Assembly (NCBI RefSeq): GCF_041903755.1
Contig: NZ_JBBWVE010000004.1
Span: forward strand, 62,001 to 126,000
Direction of reading: 5' to 3'
DNA from: Thiocapsa roseilacustris
GTDB lineage: Bacteria; Pseudomonadota; Gammaproteobacteria; Chromatiales; Chromatiaceae
DNA: 64,000 nt
Of this stretch, positions 33,713 to 41,719 are shown piece after piece. Position 1 is the stretch's first letter. Every line of letters starts with the position of its first letter. The notes beneath the pieces were generated by a model. The model was not told the origin of the DNA, ran no database searches, and saw only the letters and a program-made list of their open reading frames with translations. The translations under genes were made by a program, and so were the position numbers.

Positions 33713-33834
33713 TCCACAGCACGGGCACACGAAGAGCCCGAGCCACCCGCTTTCTTATGCTGTTCCTCGACAGGGTCGATGGCGAGCGTCCCCACGGCGG
33801 ATCGATTCTCACGGAGAGCGGGCACCCGGCACCT

Positions 33835-33848
33835 TTGACCTGAGTCAA
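33835..33848 (+). promoter_or_regulatory. FNR/DNR-type box upstream of the ABC exporter operon
   Basis: TTGACCTGAGTCAA, about 230 bp before ATG 34080. The rest of the 367-bp gap 33713-34079 shows no convincing gene; small frames there lack codon bias or homology. Confidence 0.55.
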
Positions 33849-34079
33849 GGACGAAGCGCGGCTCCATCCCCATGATTCATACAACTTGGGAGGTGCGCGA
33901 TGTTCTGGAAGTCCGCTTTCGTTCGGAATGTCTCTGTCCCGTGCATTGGCCTGTGATCTCGATCCCCGTGCCGTTCCGCAACTCCGGGTCCCCGATGGGT
34001 CTTCAAGGCGTTTTCCGACGTCGACACACCCTTCTCGACCGACTCCCCGGAGTCGCTCGCCATTGCTTCTGAGCTTCCT

Positions 34080-35273
34080 ATGAACCTTCCCAAGCCAAGC
34101 CGGCGTGTCGTCTTTCTGCTCGCGGTGCTCGTCCCGCTCATCGGCGCCTTCCTCTGGCTGGCGCTGACATCGGGTCCGCTGGCCCCGGTGCCCGTCACCC
34201 TGACCACCGTCGAGATGCGTCCTGTCACCCCGACCCTGTTCGGAGTGGGCACGGTCGAGGCGCGCTACACCTACCGCATCGGTCCGACCTTTGCCGGCCG
34301 GGTGCGGCGGGTCGAGGTGCAGGTGGGTGATCGGGTCGAGGCCGGCCAACTGCTCGGCGAGATGGATCCGGTCGATCTCGACGACCGCGTCGCCGCGGCG
34401 GACGCGGCTCTGCACCGCGCCGAATCCGGCGTGGTCGCGGCCCATGCCCAGGTCGGCGATGCGCAGGCGCGGCGGGATTTCGCCAGTGCCCAGGTCGCCC
34501 GCTACGAGCAGCTTCTGCTGTCTCGCACGGCCAGCGAGGATACGGCTGAGGCCAAGCGCCAGGAGGCCCAGGTCGCCGAGGCGGGTCTGGCACTGGCCGC
34601 AGCCAATCTGGAATCCGCCGAGCAGGATCTCGTCCGGGTCCGGGCGGAGCATGAGGCATTGGTGCAGCAGCGGGCCAATCTGCGCCTGATCGCACCGGTA
34701 GACGCACTGGTGGTTTCGCGCGACGCCGAGCCCGCTAGCACCGTCGTGGCGGGACAGTCGGTCGTGGAGGTGATCGACCCGAGTCGTCTCTGGATCGATG
34801 TCCGCTTCGATCAGCTCGGCGCCGGGGCGCTGCGTGCCGATCTGGGGGCCCGCATCGCGCTGCGTTCGCTGCCGCTGGAGACCTTGCCCGGCGAGGTGCT
34901 GCGGATCGAGCCGCGGGCCGACGCCGTCACCGAGGAGTTTCGCGCCAAGATCGCGTTTTCGACGTTGCCCGAGCCGCTGCCCCGACTCGGCGAGCTGGCC
35001 GAGGTGACCGTGGCCCTGGAGCCGCTCGAACCGGCCCCGGCGCTGCCCAATGCCGCCTTGCACCGGCGCGACGGCCAGCTCGGCGTCTGGGTGTTGGATG
35101 ACGCCGGTGCGCGCTTCGTCGCGGTCGAGACCGGCGCGCGTGACCTGGAGGGTTGGGTCCAGATCCGCGACGGCCTGGTGTCCGGCGATCGCGTGATCCT
35201 GCACTCGCGCGTCCCGCTCAGGCCCAGCCGTCGGGTCGAGATCGTCGAGCAGATCCCCGGTCTGCCCCGATGA
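34080..35273 (+). CDS. HlyD/MacA-type periplasmic adaptor (membrane fusion protein)
   Basis: A 397-aa protein. An N-terminal anchor (VVFLLAVLVPLIGAFLWLAL) is followed by a split lipoyl domain (IGPTFAGRVRRVEVQVGDRVEAGQLLGEMD), a long alpha-hairpin (about residues 100-200, rich in Ala/Glu, ADAALHRAESGVVAAHAQVGDAQARRDFASAQ), the second lipoyl half (NLRLIAPVDALVVSRDAEPASTVVAGQSVVEV) and a beta-barrel. It bridges the inner-membrane ABC transporter and an outer-membrane factor. The stop overlaps the permease start (ATGA). The substrate is unknown. Confidence 0.88.
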   Translation: MNLPKPSRRVVFLLAVLVPLIGAFLWLALTSGPLAPVPVTLTTVEMRPVTPTLFGVGTVEARYTYRIGPTFAGRVRRVEVQVGDRVEAGQLLGEMDPVDLDDRVAAADAALHRAESGVVAAHAQVGDAQARRDFASAQVARYEQLLLSRTASEDTAEAKRQEAQVAEAGLALAAANLESAEQDLVRVRAEHEALVQQRANLRLIAPVDALVVSRDAEPASTVVAGQSVVEVIDPSRLWIDVRFDQLGAGALRADLGARIALRSLPLETLPGEVLRIEPRADAVTEEFRAKIAFSTLPEPLPRLGELAEVTVALEPLEPAPALPNAALHRRDGQLGVWVLDDAGARFVAVETGARDLEGWVQIRDGLVSGDRVILHSRVPLRPSRRVEIVEQIPGLPR

Positions 35274-36523
35274 TCAGCCTGGCCGGGCGCGACATCCTCC
35301 ATGCCTGGGGCAAGTTCGTCTTTACCGGTGTGGGTCTCGGGCTCCTGATCGGCGTGACGCTCTCCATGGCCGGCATCTACCGCGGCATGGTCGATGATGC
35401 CGAGGTGCTGCTCGACAACAGCGGTGCGGACCTCTGGGCGGTGCAGAAAGACACGCTCGGCCCTTACGCAGAGCCGTCCACCCTCGCCGACGATCTCTAC
35501 CGGGGCATCCTGACCCTGCCGGGCGTCGCGCGCGCGGCCAACGTCACCTATCTCACCATGCAGGTGCGGCCGGTCGCCCCGAATCAGACCGGCGTTCAGG
35601 CGGGCAGTCCAGCCGGCGACGAGGCCGCGCGCGAGCGCCGCGCCATGATCGTCGGCGTGGTTCCCGGCGGTTTCGGCGAGCCCGGCCAACCGCCCTTTCT
35701 GGTCGCCGGGCGCCATCTCACGCGCAGTCATTACGAGGCGGTCGCGGACGTGACCACCGGCTTTCGCCTCGGCGAGCAGGTGCGCATCCGCCGCAACCTC
35801 TACACCATCGTCGGGCTGACCCGGCGCGCGGTCTCCTCGGGCGGTGACCCCATGGTCTACATCCCCCTGAAGGACGCCCAGGAGGCGCAGTTTCTCAAGG
35901 ACAACGACGCCATTATCGCGCAGCGCCGCCGCACCGCGGCCAACCCCGTCTTCAACCGACCCGGTCAACCGGAGGTGCTCGATGCTGTGCTGGCCGCCCA
36001 GACCCAGAGCAGCTCGGTGAACGCCATTCTGGTGCGTCTCGAGCCCGGTGCCGACGCCGATGAGGTCGCCGCCGACATCCGACGCTGGAAGCACCTGACC
36101 GTCTACACCCGCGCCGAGATGAACGAGATCCTCCAGGCCAAACTGATCGCCACCTCCGCGCGTCAGATCTTCATGTTCCTGGTGATCCTCTCGGTGGTGA
36201 GCGCGGCCATCGTCGCCTTCATCATCTACACACTCACGCTCGGCAAGATCCGCGAGATCGCCGTACTCAAGCTCATCGGCACGCGTAACCGCACCATCGC
36301 CGGGATGATACTGCAACAGGCGGTCGGGCTCGGGGTGATCGGCTTTGTCGTCGGCAAGACCGTGGCGACCCTCTGGGCGCCCATCTTCCCCAAATACGTC
36401 CTGCTGCTCCCCGGCGATGCCGCGCGCGGCTTCCTGGTTGTGGTGATCATCTGCGTGCTGGCGAGCCTGGTCGCCATCCGCGCCGCGCTCCGGGTCGATC
36501 CGGCGGAGGCCATCGGTGGCTGA
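35270..36523 (+). CDS. FtsX/MacB-type ABC transporter permease
   Basis: A 417-aa permease. One N-terminal helix (WGKFVFTGVGLGLLIGVTLSMAGIY), a large periplasmic domain (about residues 45-275), then three C-terminal helices (IFMFLVILSVVSAAIVAFIIYTLTLGKIREIAVLKLIGTRNRTIAGMILQQAVGLGVIGFVVG) make a FtsX-like topology, as in DevC or MacB-like exporters. LGKIREIAVLKLIGT is the coupling helix. It overlaps the ATPase gene by 8 bp. Confidence 0.9.
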   Translation: MISLAGRDILHAWGKFVFTGVGLGLLIGVTLSMAGIYRGMVDDAEVLLDNSGADLWAVQKDTLGPYAEPSTLADDLYRGILTLPGVARAANVTYLTMQVRPVAPNQTGVQAGSPAGDEAARERRAMIVGVVPGGFGEPGQPPFLVAGRHLTRSHYEAVADVTTGFRLGEQVRIRRNLYTIVGLTRRAVSSGGDPMVYIPLKDAQEAQFLKDNDAIIAQRRRTAANPVFNRPGQPEVLDAVLAAQTQSSSVNAILVRLEPGADADEVAADIRRWKHLTVYTRAEMNEILQAKLIATSARQIFMFLVILSVVSAAIVAFIIYTLTLGKIREIAVLKLIGTRNRTIAGMILQQAVGLGVIGFVVGKTVATLWAPIFPKYVLLLPGDAARGFLVVVIICVLASLVAIRAALRVDPAEAIGG

Positions 36524-37232
36524 CGACACCCAAGGCATTCTTATCGAGGGGCTGCGCAAGCGCTACGGCAGCGGCGACACCGCGGTGGACGCGCTCAAGG
36601 GTGTCGACATGGCGGTCGCCCCGGGCGAGGTGGTCGGGCTCGTCGGGCCCTCGGGGTCCGGAAAGAGCACCCTGCTCAAATGTCTGGGCGCCGTGATCGA
36701 GCCCACCGGCGGGCGCATGATCCTGGGCGATCACCCCATCTACGATGACGGCTGGCGCATCCGCGATCTGCGCGCCCTGCGTCGGGACAAGATCGGCTTC
36801 GTGTTCCAGGCGCCCTATCTCATCCCCTTCCTGGACGTTACCGACAACGTTGCCCTGCTGCCGATGCTCGCGGGCCGCCCCAACGGCGAGTCGCGCGAGC
36901 GAGCGCGCGAGCTGCTCGCGGCACTGGATGTCGAGCATCGCGCGCGCGCCATGCCGTCGCAACTCTCCGGTGGCGAGCAGCAGCGCGTCGCCATCGCCCG
37001 CGCCCTGGTGAACCGCCCGCCGGTGATCCTCGCCGACGAGCCCACCGCACCGCTCGACAGCGAGCGCGCCCTCGCTGTCATCCGCATCCTCAACCGGATG
37101 GCCCTGCAATATCGGACCGCCGTCATCGTCGTCACCCACGACGAGAAGATCATCCCCACCTTCCGGCGCATCTATCATATCCGCGACGGGCGCACGCACG
37201 AGGAGGCCGGCGAGGGACGGGCGCTGGATTAG
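36516..37232 (+). CDS. ABC transporter ATPase (LolD/MacB/DevA type)
   Basis: A 238-aa ATP-binding subunit: Walker A GPSGSGKST, Q-loop VFQAPYLIPFLDVTDNVALL, signature LSGGEQQRVAIARALV, Walker B VILADEPTAPLD (the usual N/G of DEPTGNLD is replaced by AP) and H-loop VIVVTHDEKI. It powers the exporter of the preceding two genes. The GTG at 36516 overlaps the permease end. It is the last gene of the operon; degenerate mobile DNA follows. Confidence 0.92.
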   Translation: MADDTQGILIEGLRKRYGSGDTAVDALKGVDMAVAPGEVVGLVGPSGSGKSTLLKCLGAVIEPTGGRMILGDHPIYDDGWRIRDLRALRRDKIGFVFQAPYLIPFLDVTDNVALLPMLAGRPNGESRERARELLAALDVEHRARAMPSQLSGGEQQRVAIARALVNRPPVILADEPTAPLDSERALAVIRILNRMALQYRTAVIVVTHDEKIIPTFRRIYHIRDGRTHEEAGEGRALD

Positions 37233-37353
37233 CCGACCCTGGATTGAGCCGATTGTGTGTCTGGCTTTGGCCCGAAATCAACGCATCAGTCCCTCCTCTG
37301 TAATGGCCTGGTCCGCCCCCGCTCCTCCGACGAGCCCTTTGCCCAAATTTAAC

Positions 37354-38161
37354 GTGCGCCGTGGAAAGGCGGTGCTCTCCCAGTGGGTGAAGTCCCACCC
37401 GGCAACTGTCGCTCCAACCGGACGTCCGTGAGGGACAGGCCGGGCGCTTTGGGGTGGCGGAGATGCCCGTAATACTCAGGTGACCGGGTGATGCCGGTGG
37501 AGGGAAGGGGCCTCAGTTCAAGACAAGCGCGGGAGGTAAAACAGGACAGGAGATTGGGTGTGGATCGTGAGGACTTCGTGGCGATAGATGCCTACGGGGC
37601 CGAGCGGTGGCTCGGGAAACTGGCGCAGAGCCTCAAGCACGAGGCGTACTAACCACAGCCGATCAGGCGCGTGTTCATCCCCAAGGCCAACGGCAAGAGC
37701 CGACCGCTGGGCATCTCGACCCTCCGGGATCGGGTTTGCATGACGGCCGCGATGCGGGTGTTGGAGCTGATTTTCGAAGCCGACCTACCCATGGGAGCAG
37801 TATGGCTACCGCGCGGGGCGCAGTGCCCAGCGACGCGGCATCCCACAAGGATCTCCGATCCTACCCTACTGGCCAACCTGTCTATGCGCCGGTTTGTGCT
37901 CGGGTGGAAACAACGGGGTTTGGAGCAGCGCCTGGGCAGTCGCCTCGTGACGTATGCCGATCATCTGGTGATCCTCTGCCGGGCGCGGCAAGGCGGAGGA
38001 GGCCCTGCAGCACACGCCTCTGTCGACTCCCGGAAGAGTCGTTTGACTTTCTGGGCTACCGCTTTGAACGCATCTATTCACCGCGCACAGAACGCCCCTA
38101 TCTGGGGGCGAGTCCATCACGCAAGAGCGTCCAGCTCGTGGTTGGTACGACCTATGCTTAG
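37354..38161 (+). pseudogene. Degenerate group II intron with broken reverse transcriptase
   Basis: GTGCGCC at 37354 resembles a group II intron 5' end and is followed by structured GC-rich DNA (GGCGGTGCTCTCCCAGTGGG...). From about 37560 the DNA encodes LtrA-like fragments in different frames: AYGAERWLGKLAQSLKHEAY-stop-PQPIRRVFIPKANGK, then SRPLGISTLRDRVCMTAAMRVLELIFEADL, later VTYADHLVILCRA and SFDFLGYRFER. The catalytic YADD box appears as YADH, and much of the palm and maturase domain is missing. No domain V is recognisable. Non-functional. Confidence 0.8.
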
Positions 38162-38199
38162 TCGGACCGAACAGGCCGCGACCGGCATCAGATAGGGTA

Positions 38200-38530
38200 G
38201 TTTGGGCGGGCGTGGCCGGCGGCGTCGCGGTCGCGGTACGCTCGCAGTCGTTTTTCGTCACCCCATCGGGCTTGAGGATCGGCTCGGGGCGAGCCGGAAG
38301 ACGTCTTTGAAGTGCGGATGCACCAGCACCGCGCCGAGCATCTGCTGATCATCGGCGGTGGTGCCGTTGCGATGGTGCTTCTCGCCTCACTGCGCGCAGT
38401 GGATCGTCTGCGAGGAGAAGTCGCCCGTGCCGTCGATCGAGAGCAGGTCATGCTCATTAAGGTTGGCAAACCCCCCCAGCTTGTACAGAACGCTGTTCGC
38501 CGAACTGCAGCGTGGCAAGGGTGTTTAGTA
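38200..38530 (-). pseudogene. Transposase fragment (DDE, IS4-like), with internal stop
   Basis: On the minus strand the DNA encodes LYKLGGFANLNEHDLLSIDG, TGDFSSQTIHCAQ-stop, GEKHHRNGTTADDQQMLGAV and LVHPHFKDVFRLAP, followed after a frame change by TKNDCER. The pattern (LSIDGT.YFSS..IHC......NGTT.....MLGAVLVHP) is that of an IS4-type transposase core. Stop and frameshift show it is dead. It lies next to the intron remnant. Confidence 0.7.
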
Positions 38531-38539
38531 GTTAGTGGG

Positions 38540-39007
38540 TCACTCCGGATGCGCCGCGGGCATCTCGCCCGGGGCCGCATCGGCACGGGCCATCGCCCGG
38601 TCGATATAGGCGATCAAGGACTCGGCTTCTTCGCGCTTTGCGGGGTCGATGCGGATCGCCTCGTCCAACGCCGCGCGTGCCAATCCGTAACGCCCGCTAT
38701 GCAGATAGGCCACCGACATGCCGATAAAGGCGTTGGCATTGTTCGGGTCCAGCCTCAGGGTCTCGCGAAACCGCTCAATCGCGCCCGGATACTCCTGCTG
38801 CATCAACAGCGCACCGCCGAGTCTCAGTCGCGCCAGCGCCGAGGTCTGATCCAGTGCGACCGCCTCCTGCAGGACGGCGACGGCGGCCGGAAGCTCCCCG
38901 GCCTGAAGCTTGGCCTCGCCGTCTCGGATCAAAGCCTCGGCATCGGCGGCAAGTGTCGCTGTCGAGACCAGCAACAGGGCAAGGAAGACGATCGGAATCG
39001 TGCGCAT
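38540..39007 (-). CDS. Periplasmic tetratricopeptide-repeat protein
   Basis: A 155-aa protein with signal peptide (MRTIPIVFLALLLVSTATLAAD) and about three TPR units (AEALIRDGEAKLQAGELPAAVAVLQEAVALDQ; SALARLRLGGALLMQQEYPGAIERFRETLRLDPNN; ANAFIGMSVAYLHSGRYGLARAALDEAIRIDP). TPRs mediate protein contacts. It lies downstream of the octaheme cytochrome gene on the same strand (157-bp gap with a palindrome), so it may help assemble that cytochrome or be independent. Confidence 0.8.
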   Translation of the reverse strand: MRTIPIVFLALLLVSTATLAADAEALIRDGEAKLQAGELPAAVAVLQEAVALDQTSALARLRLGGALLMQQEYPGAIERFRETLRLDPNNANAFIGMSVAYLHSGRYGLARAALDEAIRIDPAKREEAESLIAYIDRAMARADAAPGEMPAAHPE

Positions 39008-39118
39008 CGGTGGCTCTCGGGGGCTGGGCGCTCCCGGACGCGAGAGCGGAGGGTTGAAACCGGAAGGGGGTTTGGATGATCGCTGATCGGGAGTGGGCAC
39101 GGCGTCGCCGGCAGGTCA

Positions 39119-39146
39119 TGTAGGGGCGACTTAAGTCGCCCCTACA
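39119..39146. terminator. Perfect 28-bp palindrome after the octaheme cytochrome gene
   Basis: TGTAGGGGCGACTT followed by its exact reverse complement. It lies 18 bp past the stop at 39164 and would form a strong hairpin in the transcript, acting as terminator or RNA stabiliser. The inner GCGACTTAAGTCGC is similar to the hairpins at 23907 and 56903. Confidence 0.6.
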
Positions 39147-39163
39147 GCCGAGCGCTCGGCGCC

Positions 39164-40684
39164 TTACTTCAAGGATCCCTCGCCATAACGCGCCTCGAAG
39201 CCTTTACGGACCACATCGAGCTGATCCTTGCTCATGCCGTTGAAATACCAGTCATGCCCGTCGATCGGCTTGAAGTATTCCTCCAGCAGGGCGACCGCGA
39301 ACTCTTCATTGCCGTCCTTCTTGATCACCACCTCTTTGAGCTCCGGGATCCATTTGAAGTAGGTGTGCTGGGCGACCTCGTACATGCCGTGCCACCAGGT
39401 GTAGTCCGGTCCGCTCATGGATGCACCGTGACGCGCGCGACGACCCTCGTGATGCCAGATCTCCCACCAAGTCCACTCGATCTTCTCGTCGAAGGGCGCA
39501 CCCGTGATATAGCCGTCATCCTTGAGTCGAACCATCATGGCCGCGATCGGCTTGGCGAACTTATCGTTGTAGAGGTCAACCACGTCGTCGAACTGCTTGT
39601 AATGGCCCGTGATCACGCTCTCGGCATGACAGCCGAAGCAGACCTTTTCCATCTTGGCGCGCCGATCCTTCCAAGTCAGCACCTCGATGACCTTTGAGCC
39701 CTTCGCCTCGTCGCCCACCGCCGGAATCGGCTGACCCTCGGGCACATCGAACTCCTGTCCGTTCTCCAGTTTGACCAAGTTGATCTTGGTCGAGATCGGC
39801 GGACGCAGGGTCCAGGAGATGCGCTCGCCGACGTTGTGCGTGGCCCCGATCCCCGGTCCGGCGCTCATATGGCAGGTCGCGCAGGTCGGTGCGGCCGAGT
39901 AATCCACACCCGCGACCCATTTGCGTGAATCGAGGTTCATCTCGTCGACCTTGGCGCGGTAGATGATGCCGTGCTTGGATTCGTTGTAGACCTCGATCTG
40001 CGGATGATCCGGTCCGACATGGCATTTTCCGCAGGTATCGGGGGTGCGCGCTTGAGCCCGCGAGAAGCGATGCCGACCGTGACAGGCCGTGCAGGAGCCG
40101 AGGCTGCCGTCCGGGTTGATCCGGCCGATGCCGGTGTTGGGCCAGGTCCCGGGCGTCGGGCGACCCTTGTTCTTGCCTTCGGTGTAGAACTCCAACTCGC
40201 CGCCGTGACACTGCTTGCAGCCGGCGTTGACCGCGGCGGGTCCGCCGATGACCTCGCCGAGCAGATTGTCGAGCGAGCCCAGGATCTGACCGGCTTTCGC
40301 GTGATGGGAGCCGTCCATCTCCTCGAACTCGGTCTGGTGACAGGTCGAGCAGTTCTTCGGCGTCACCACGATGGAGATGAACTCGCCCTCGTGCTTGAAA
40401 GCATCGATCGCGCCTTCTTCACGCTGATGACAGTCCAGACAGTGCACGCCGGCCTGACCGTGCGCGCTGTGGTTCCACTCCCAGTAAAGACCGGGGTTCT
40501 CGGTCATATGACAATCCACGCACTCCTCACCGCGTGGATCCCCCCAGTCGACCCCTGCCTGACCGGTTGGACGTGCCGCCTCGACCGTGACGGCGAGGGT
40601 GAGAAGCCCGATGGCGAGACCCAATCGGGCGAGACCGACCCGACCCAGGCCCACGGGACTCGGTCCGCGAGGATGTTGCTTCAT
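39164..40684 (-). CDS. Octaheme c-type cytochrome, hydroxylamine oxidoreductase (HAO) family
   Basis: A 506-aa exported cytochrome with eight CxxCH sites (residues 55, 82, 112, 156, 198, 218, 268 and 349, first Cys) spaced as in the HAO family. A signal peptide covers about residues 15-37. Further family motifs are WWEIWHHEGRRARHGASMSGPDYTWWHGMYEV. HAO-type enzymes oxidise hydroxylamine, or in the epsilon-HAO type reduce nitrite/hydroxylamine. Whether Tyr428 (PDYTWWHG) is the P460-crosslinking tyrosine needs alignment. No NrfH/cyt c554-like partner gene adjoins. It is divergent from fccAB with DNR boxes between. Confidence 0.92.
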   Translation of the reverse strand: MKQHPRGPSPVGLGRVGLARLGLAIGLLTLAVTVEAARPTGQAGVDWGDPRGEECVDCHMTENPGLYWEWNHSAHGQAGVHCLDCHQREEGAIDAFKHEGEFISIVVTPKNCSTCHQTEFEEMDGSHHAKAGQILGSLDNLLGEVIGGPAAVNAGCKQCHGGELEFYTEGKNKGRPTPGTWPNTGIGRINPDGSLGSCTACHGRHRFSRAQARTPDTCGKCHVGPDHPQIEVYNESKHGIIYRAKVDEMNLDSRKWVAGVDYSAAPTCATCHMSAGPGIGATHNVGERISWTLRPPISTKINLVKLENGQEFDVPEGQPIPAVGDEAKGSKVIEVLTWKDRRAKMEKVCFGCHAESVITGHYKQFDDVVDLYNDKFAKPIAAMMVRLKDDGYITGAPFDEKIEWTWWEIWHHEGRRARHGASMSGPDYTWWHGMYEVAQHTYFKWIPELKEVVIKKDGNEEFAVALLEEYFKPIDGHDWYFNGMSKDQLDVVRKGFEARYGEGSLK

Positions 40685-40859
40685 AGTGCACTCCGGATTC
40701 TTTAGTTATGGATCCCGTCCTTGGGCCAGTCGGCGAGCTCTCGCGCTGACGACCCCCCGCCTGATCGACCGACACGCGCCGAAAAAACAACGTGCGCTCA
40801 TCGGACTTGGCGATCACCCCTATCGGCCCGGACGATGCCGAGAGGATTTCCTGGCGTCC

Positions 40860-40873
40860 TTGATCCAAGTCAA
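40860..40873 (-). promoter_or_regulatory. FNR/DNR-type box 1 between octaheme cytochrome and fccA
   Basis: TTGATCCAAGTCAA, about 176 bp before the cytochrome ATG (40684). Confidence 0.65.
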
Positions 40874-40897
40874 ATTTAGCAAACGGTTGATGGATGG

Positions 40898-40911
40898 TTG
40901 ATCTTTGTCAA
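40898..40911. promoter_or_regulatory. FNR/DNR-type box 2 between octaheme cytochrome and fccA
   Basis: TTGATCTTTGTCAA, 38 bp from box 1 centre to centre and so on nearly the same helix face only if bent. It could serve either gene. Confidence 0.65.
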
Positions 40912-40988
40912 TACACTGCCTCCGATCGGACTTGCGCCGGATGGACCGCCCACCGTGCCGCCGATGCCGATTCCGGAACGGATCGGCC

Positions 40989-41002
40989 TTGATCTACATC
41001 AA
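40989..41002 (+). promoter_or_regulatory. FNR/DNR-type box 3, upstream of fccA
   Basis: TTGATCTACATCAA, a perfect outer palindrome, 114 bp before the fccA ATG. Confidence 0.7.
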
Positions 41003-41115
41003 GGCCGATCCCTCGGGAGTCGTTCAAGGTGCTGCGAAAACAACAATGATCCTCCGGTCGCAACCATCTCGACATCCGCAACCCGGAGGCCTGTCGACCC
41101 AAAGGAGAGAGTGCC

Positions 41116-41706
41116 ATGCCAGTATCCACGCGGAGCCACGCCCTGTGCGTCGCGCTCCTGATCGGGACGCTCCCGAGCCTGCCGCTCCATGCCGAGGAGG
41201 TCCGCTCCGAAGGCATGCTCGCCAACACCTGCGCGGGCTGTCACGGCACGCTCGGCGCAAGCGCCGGGGAGGTCATGCCCACCATCGGCGGGATGGACAA
41301 GGGCTATCTCGTCGCGGTGCTCACCGACTACAAAACCGGTCGGCGACCCTCGACCATCATGGGCCGCATCATGCAGGGCTATGGCGACCAAGAGATCAGC
41401 GCGATCGCAAGCTTCTACGCCGCGCAGCCTTGGGTTTCCACCGACCGTGTCGCCGTCGCGGATCAACTCGCCGAGGCCCCGGCCCTGCACGAACGCTATT
41501 GCGAGAGCTGTCATCAAGACGGCGGGCGCTCTCAGGACAAGGAATCGCCGCGCATGGCCGGACAATGGGCGGGTTATCTGGAGTACGCCATGCAGGCCTG
41601 TCGCGACGGGGAGCGCTGCCACCCGCGCAAGATGAGGAACCGCGTCGCGGATCTCTCGGACGCGGAGATCGCGGCCTTGGCCCATTTCTACGAGAGTCAG
41701 AAATAG
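41116..41706 (+). CDS. fccA: Flavocytochrome c sulfide dehydrogenase, diheme cytochrome subunit
   Basis: A 196-aa periplasmic diheme cytochrome with signal peptide (LCVALLIGTLPSLPLHA) and two heme sites, CAGCH (near residue 39) and CESCH (near 131). The MPTIGGMDKGYLVAVLTDYKTGRRPSTIMGRIMQGY and SPRMAGQWAGYLEYAMQ segments match the cytochrome subunit of FCSD. It accepts electrons from sulfide oxidised by FccB. AGGAGAG lies just before ATG 41116. fccB follows after 13 bp. Confidence 0.9.
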   Translation: MPVSTRSHALCVALLIGTLPSLPLHAEEVRSEGMLANTCAGCHGTLGASAGEVMPTIGGMDKGYLVAVLTDYKTGRRPSTIMGRIMQGYGDQEISAIASFYAAQPWVSTDRVAVADQLAEAPALHERYCESCHQDGGRSQDKESPRMAGQWAGYLEYAMQACRDGERCHPRKMRNRVADLSDAEIAALAHFYESQK

Positions 41707-41719
41707 GAGGATCGACGAG

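Noticed and set aside
33573..36559. Two long minus-strand open frames (543 and 582 codons) opposite the exporter genes and the end of the porin.
   Set aside because: The plus strand holds three overlapping, motif-rich ABC exporter genes. The minus frames are Gly/Arg/Asp-rich without homology.
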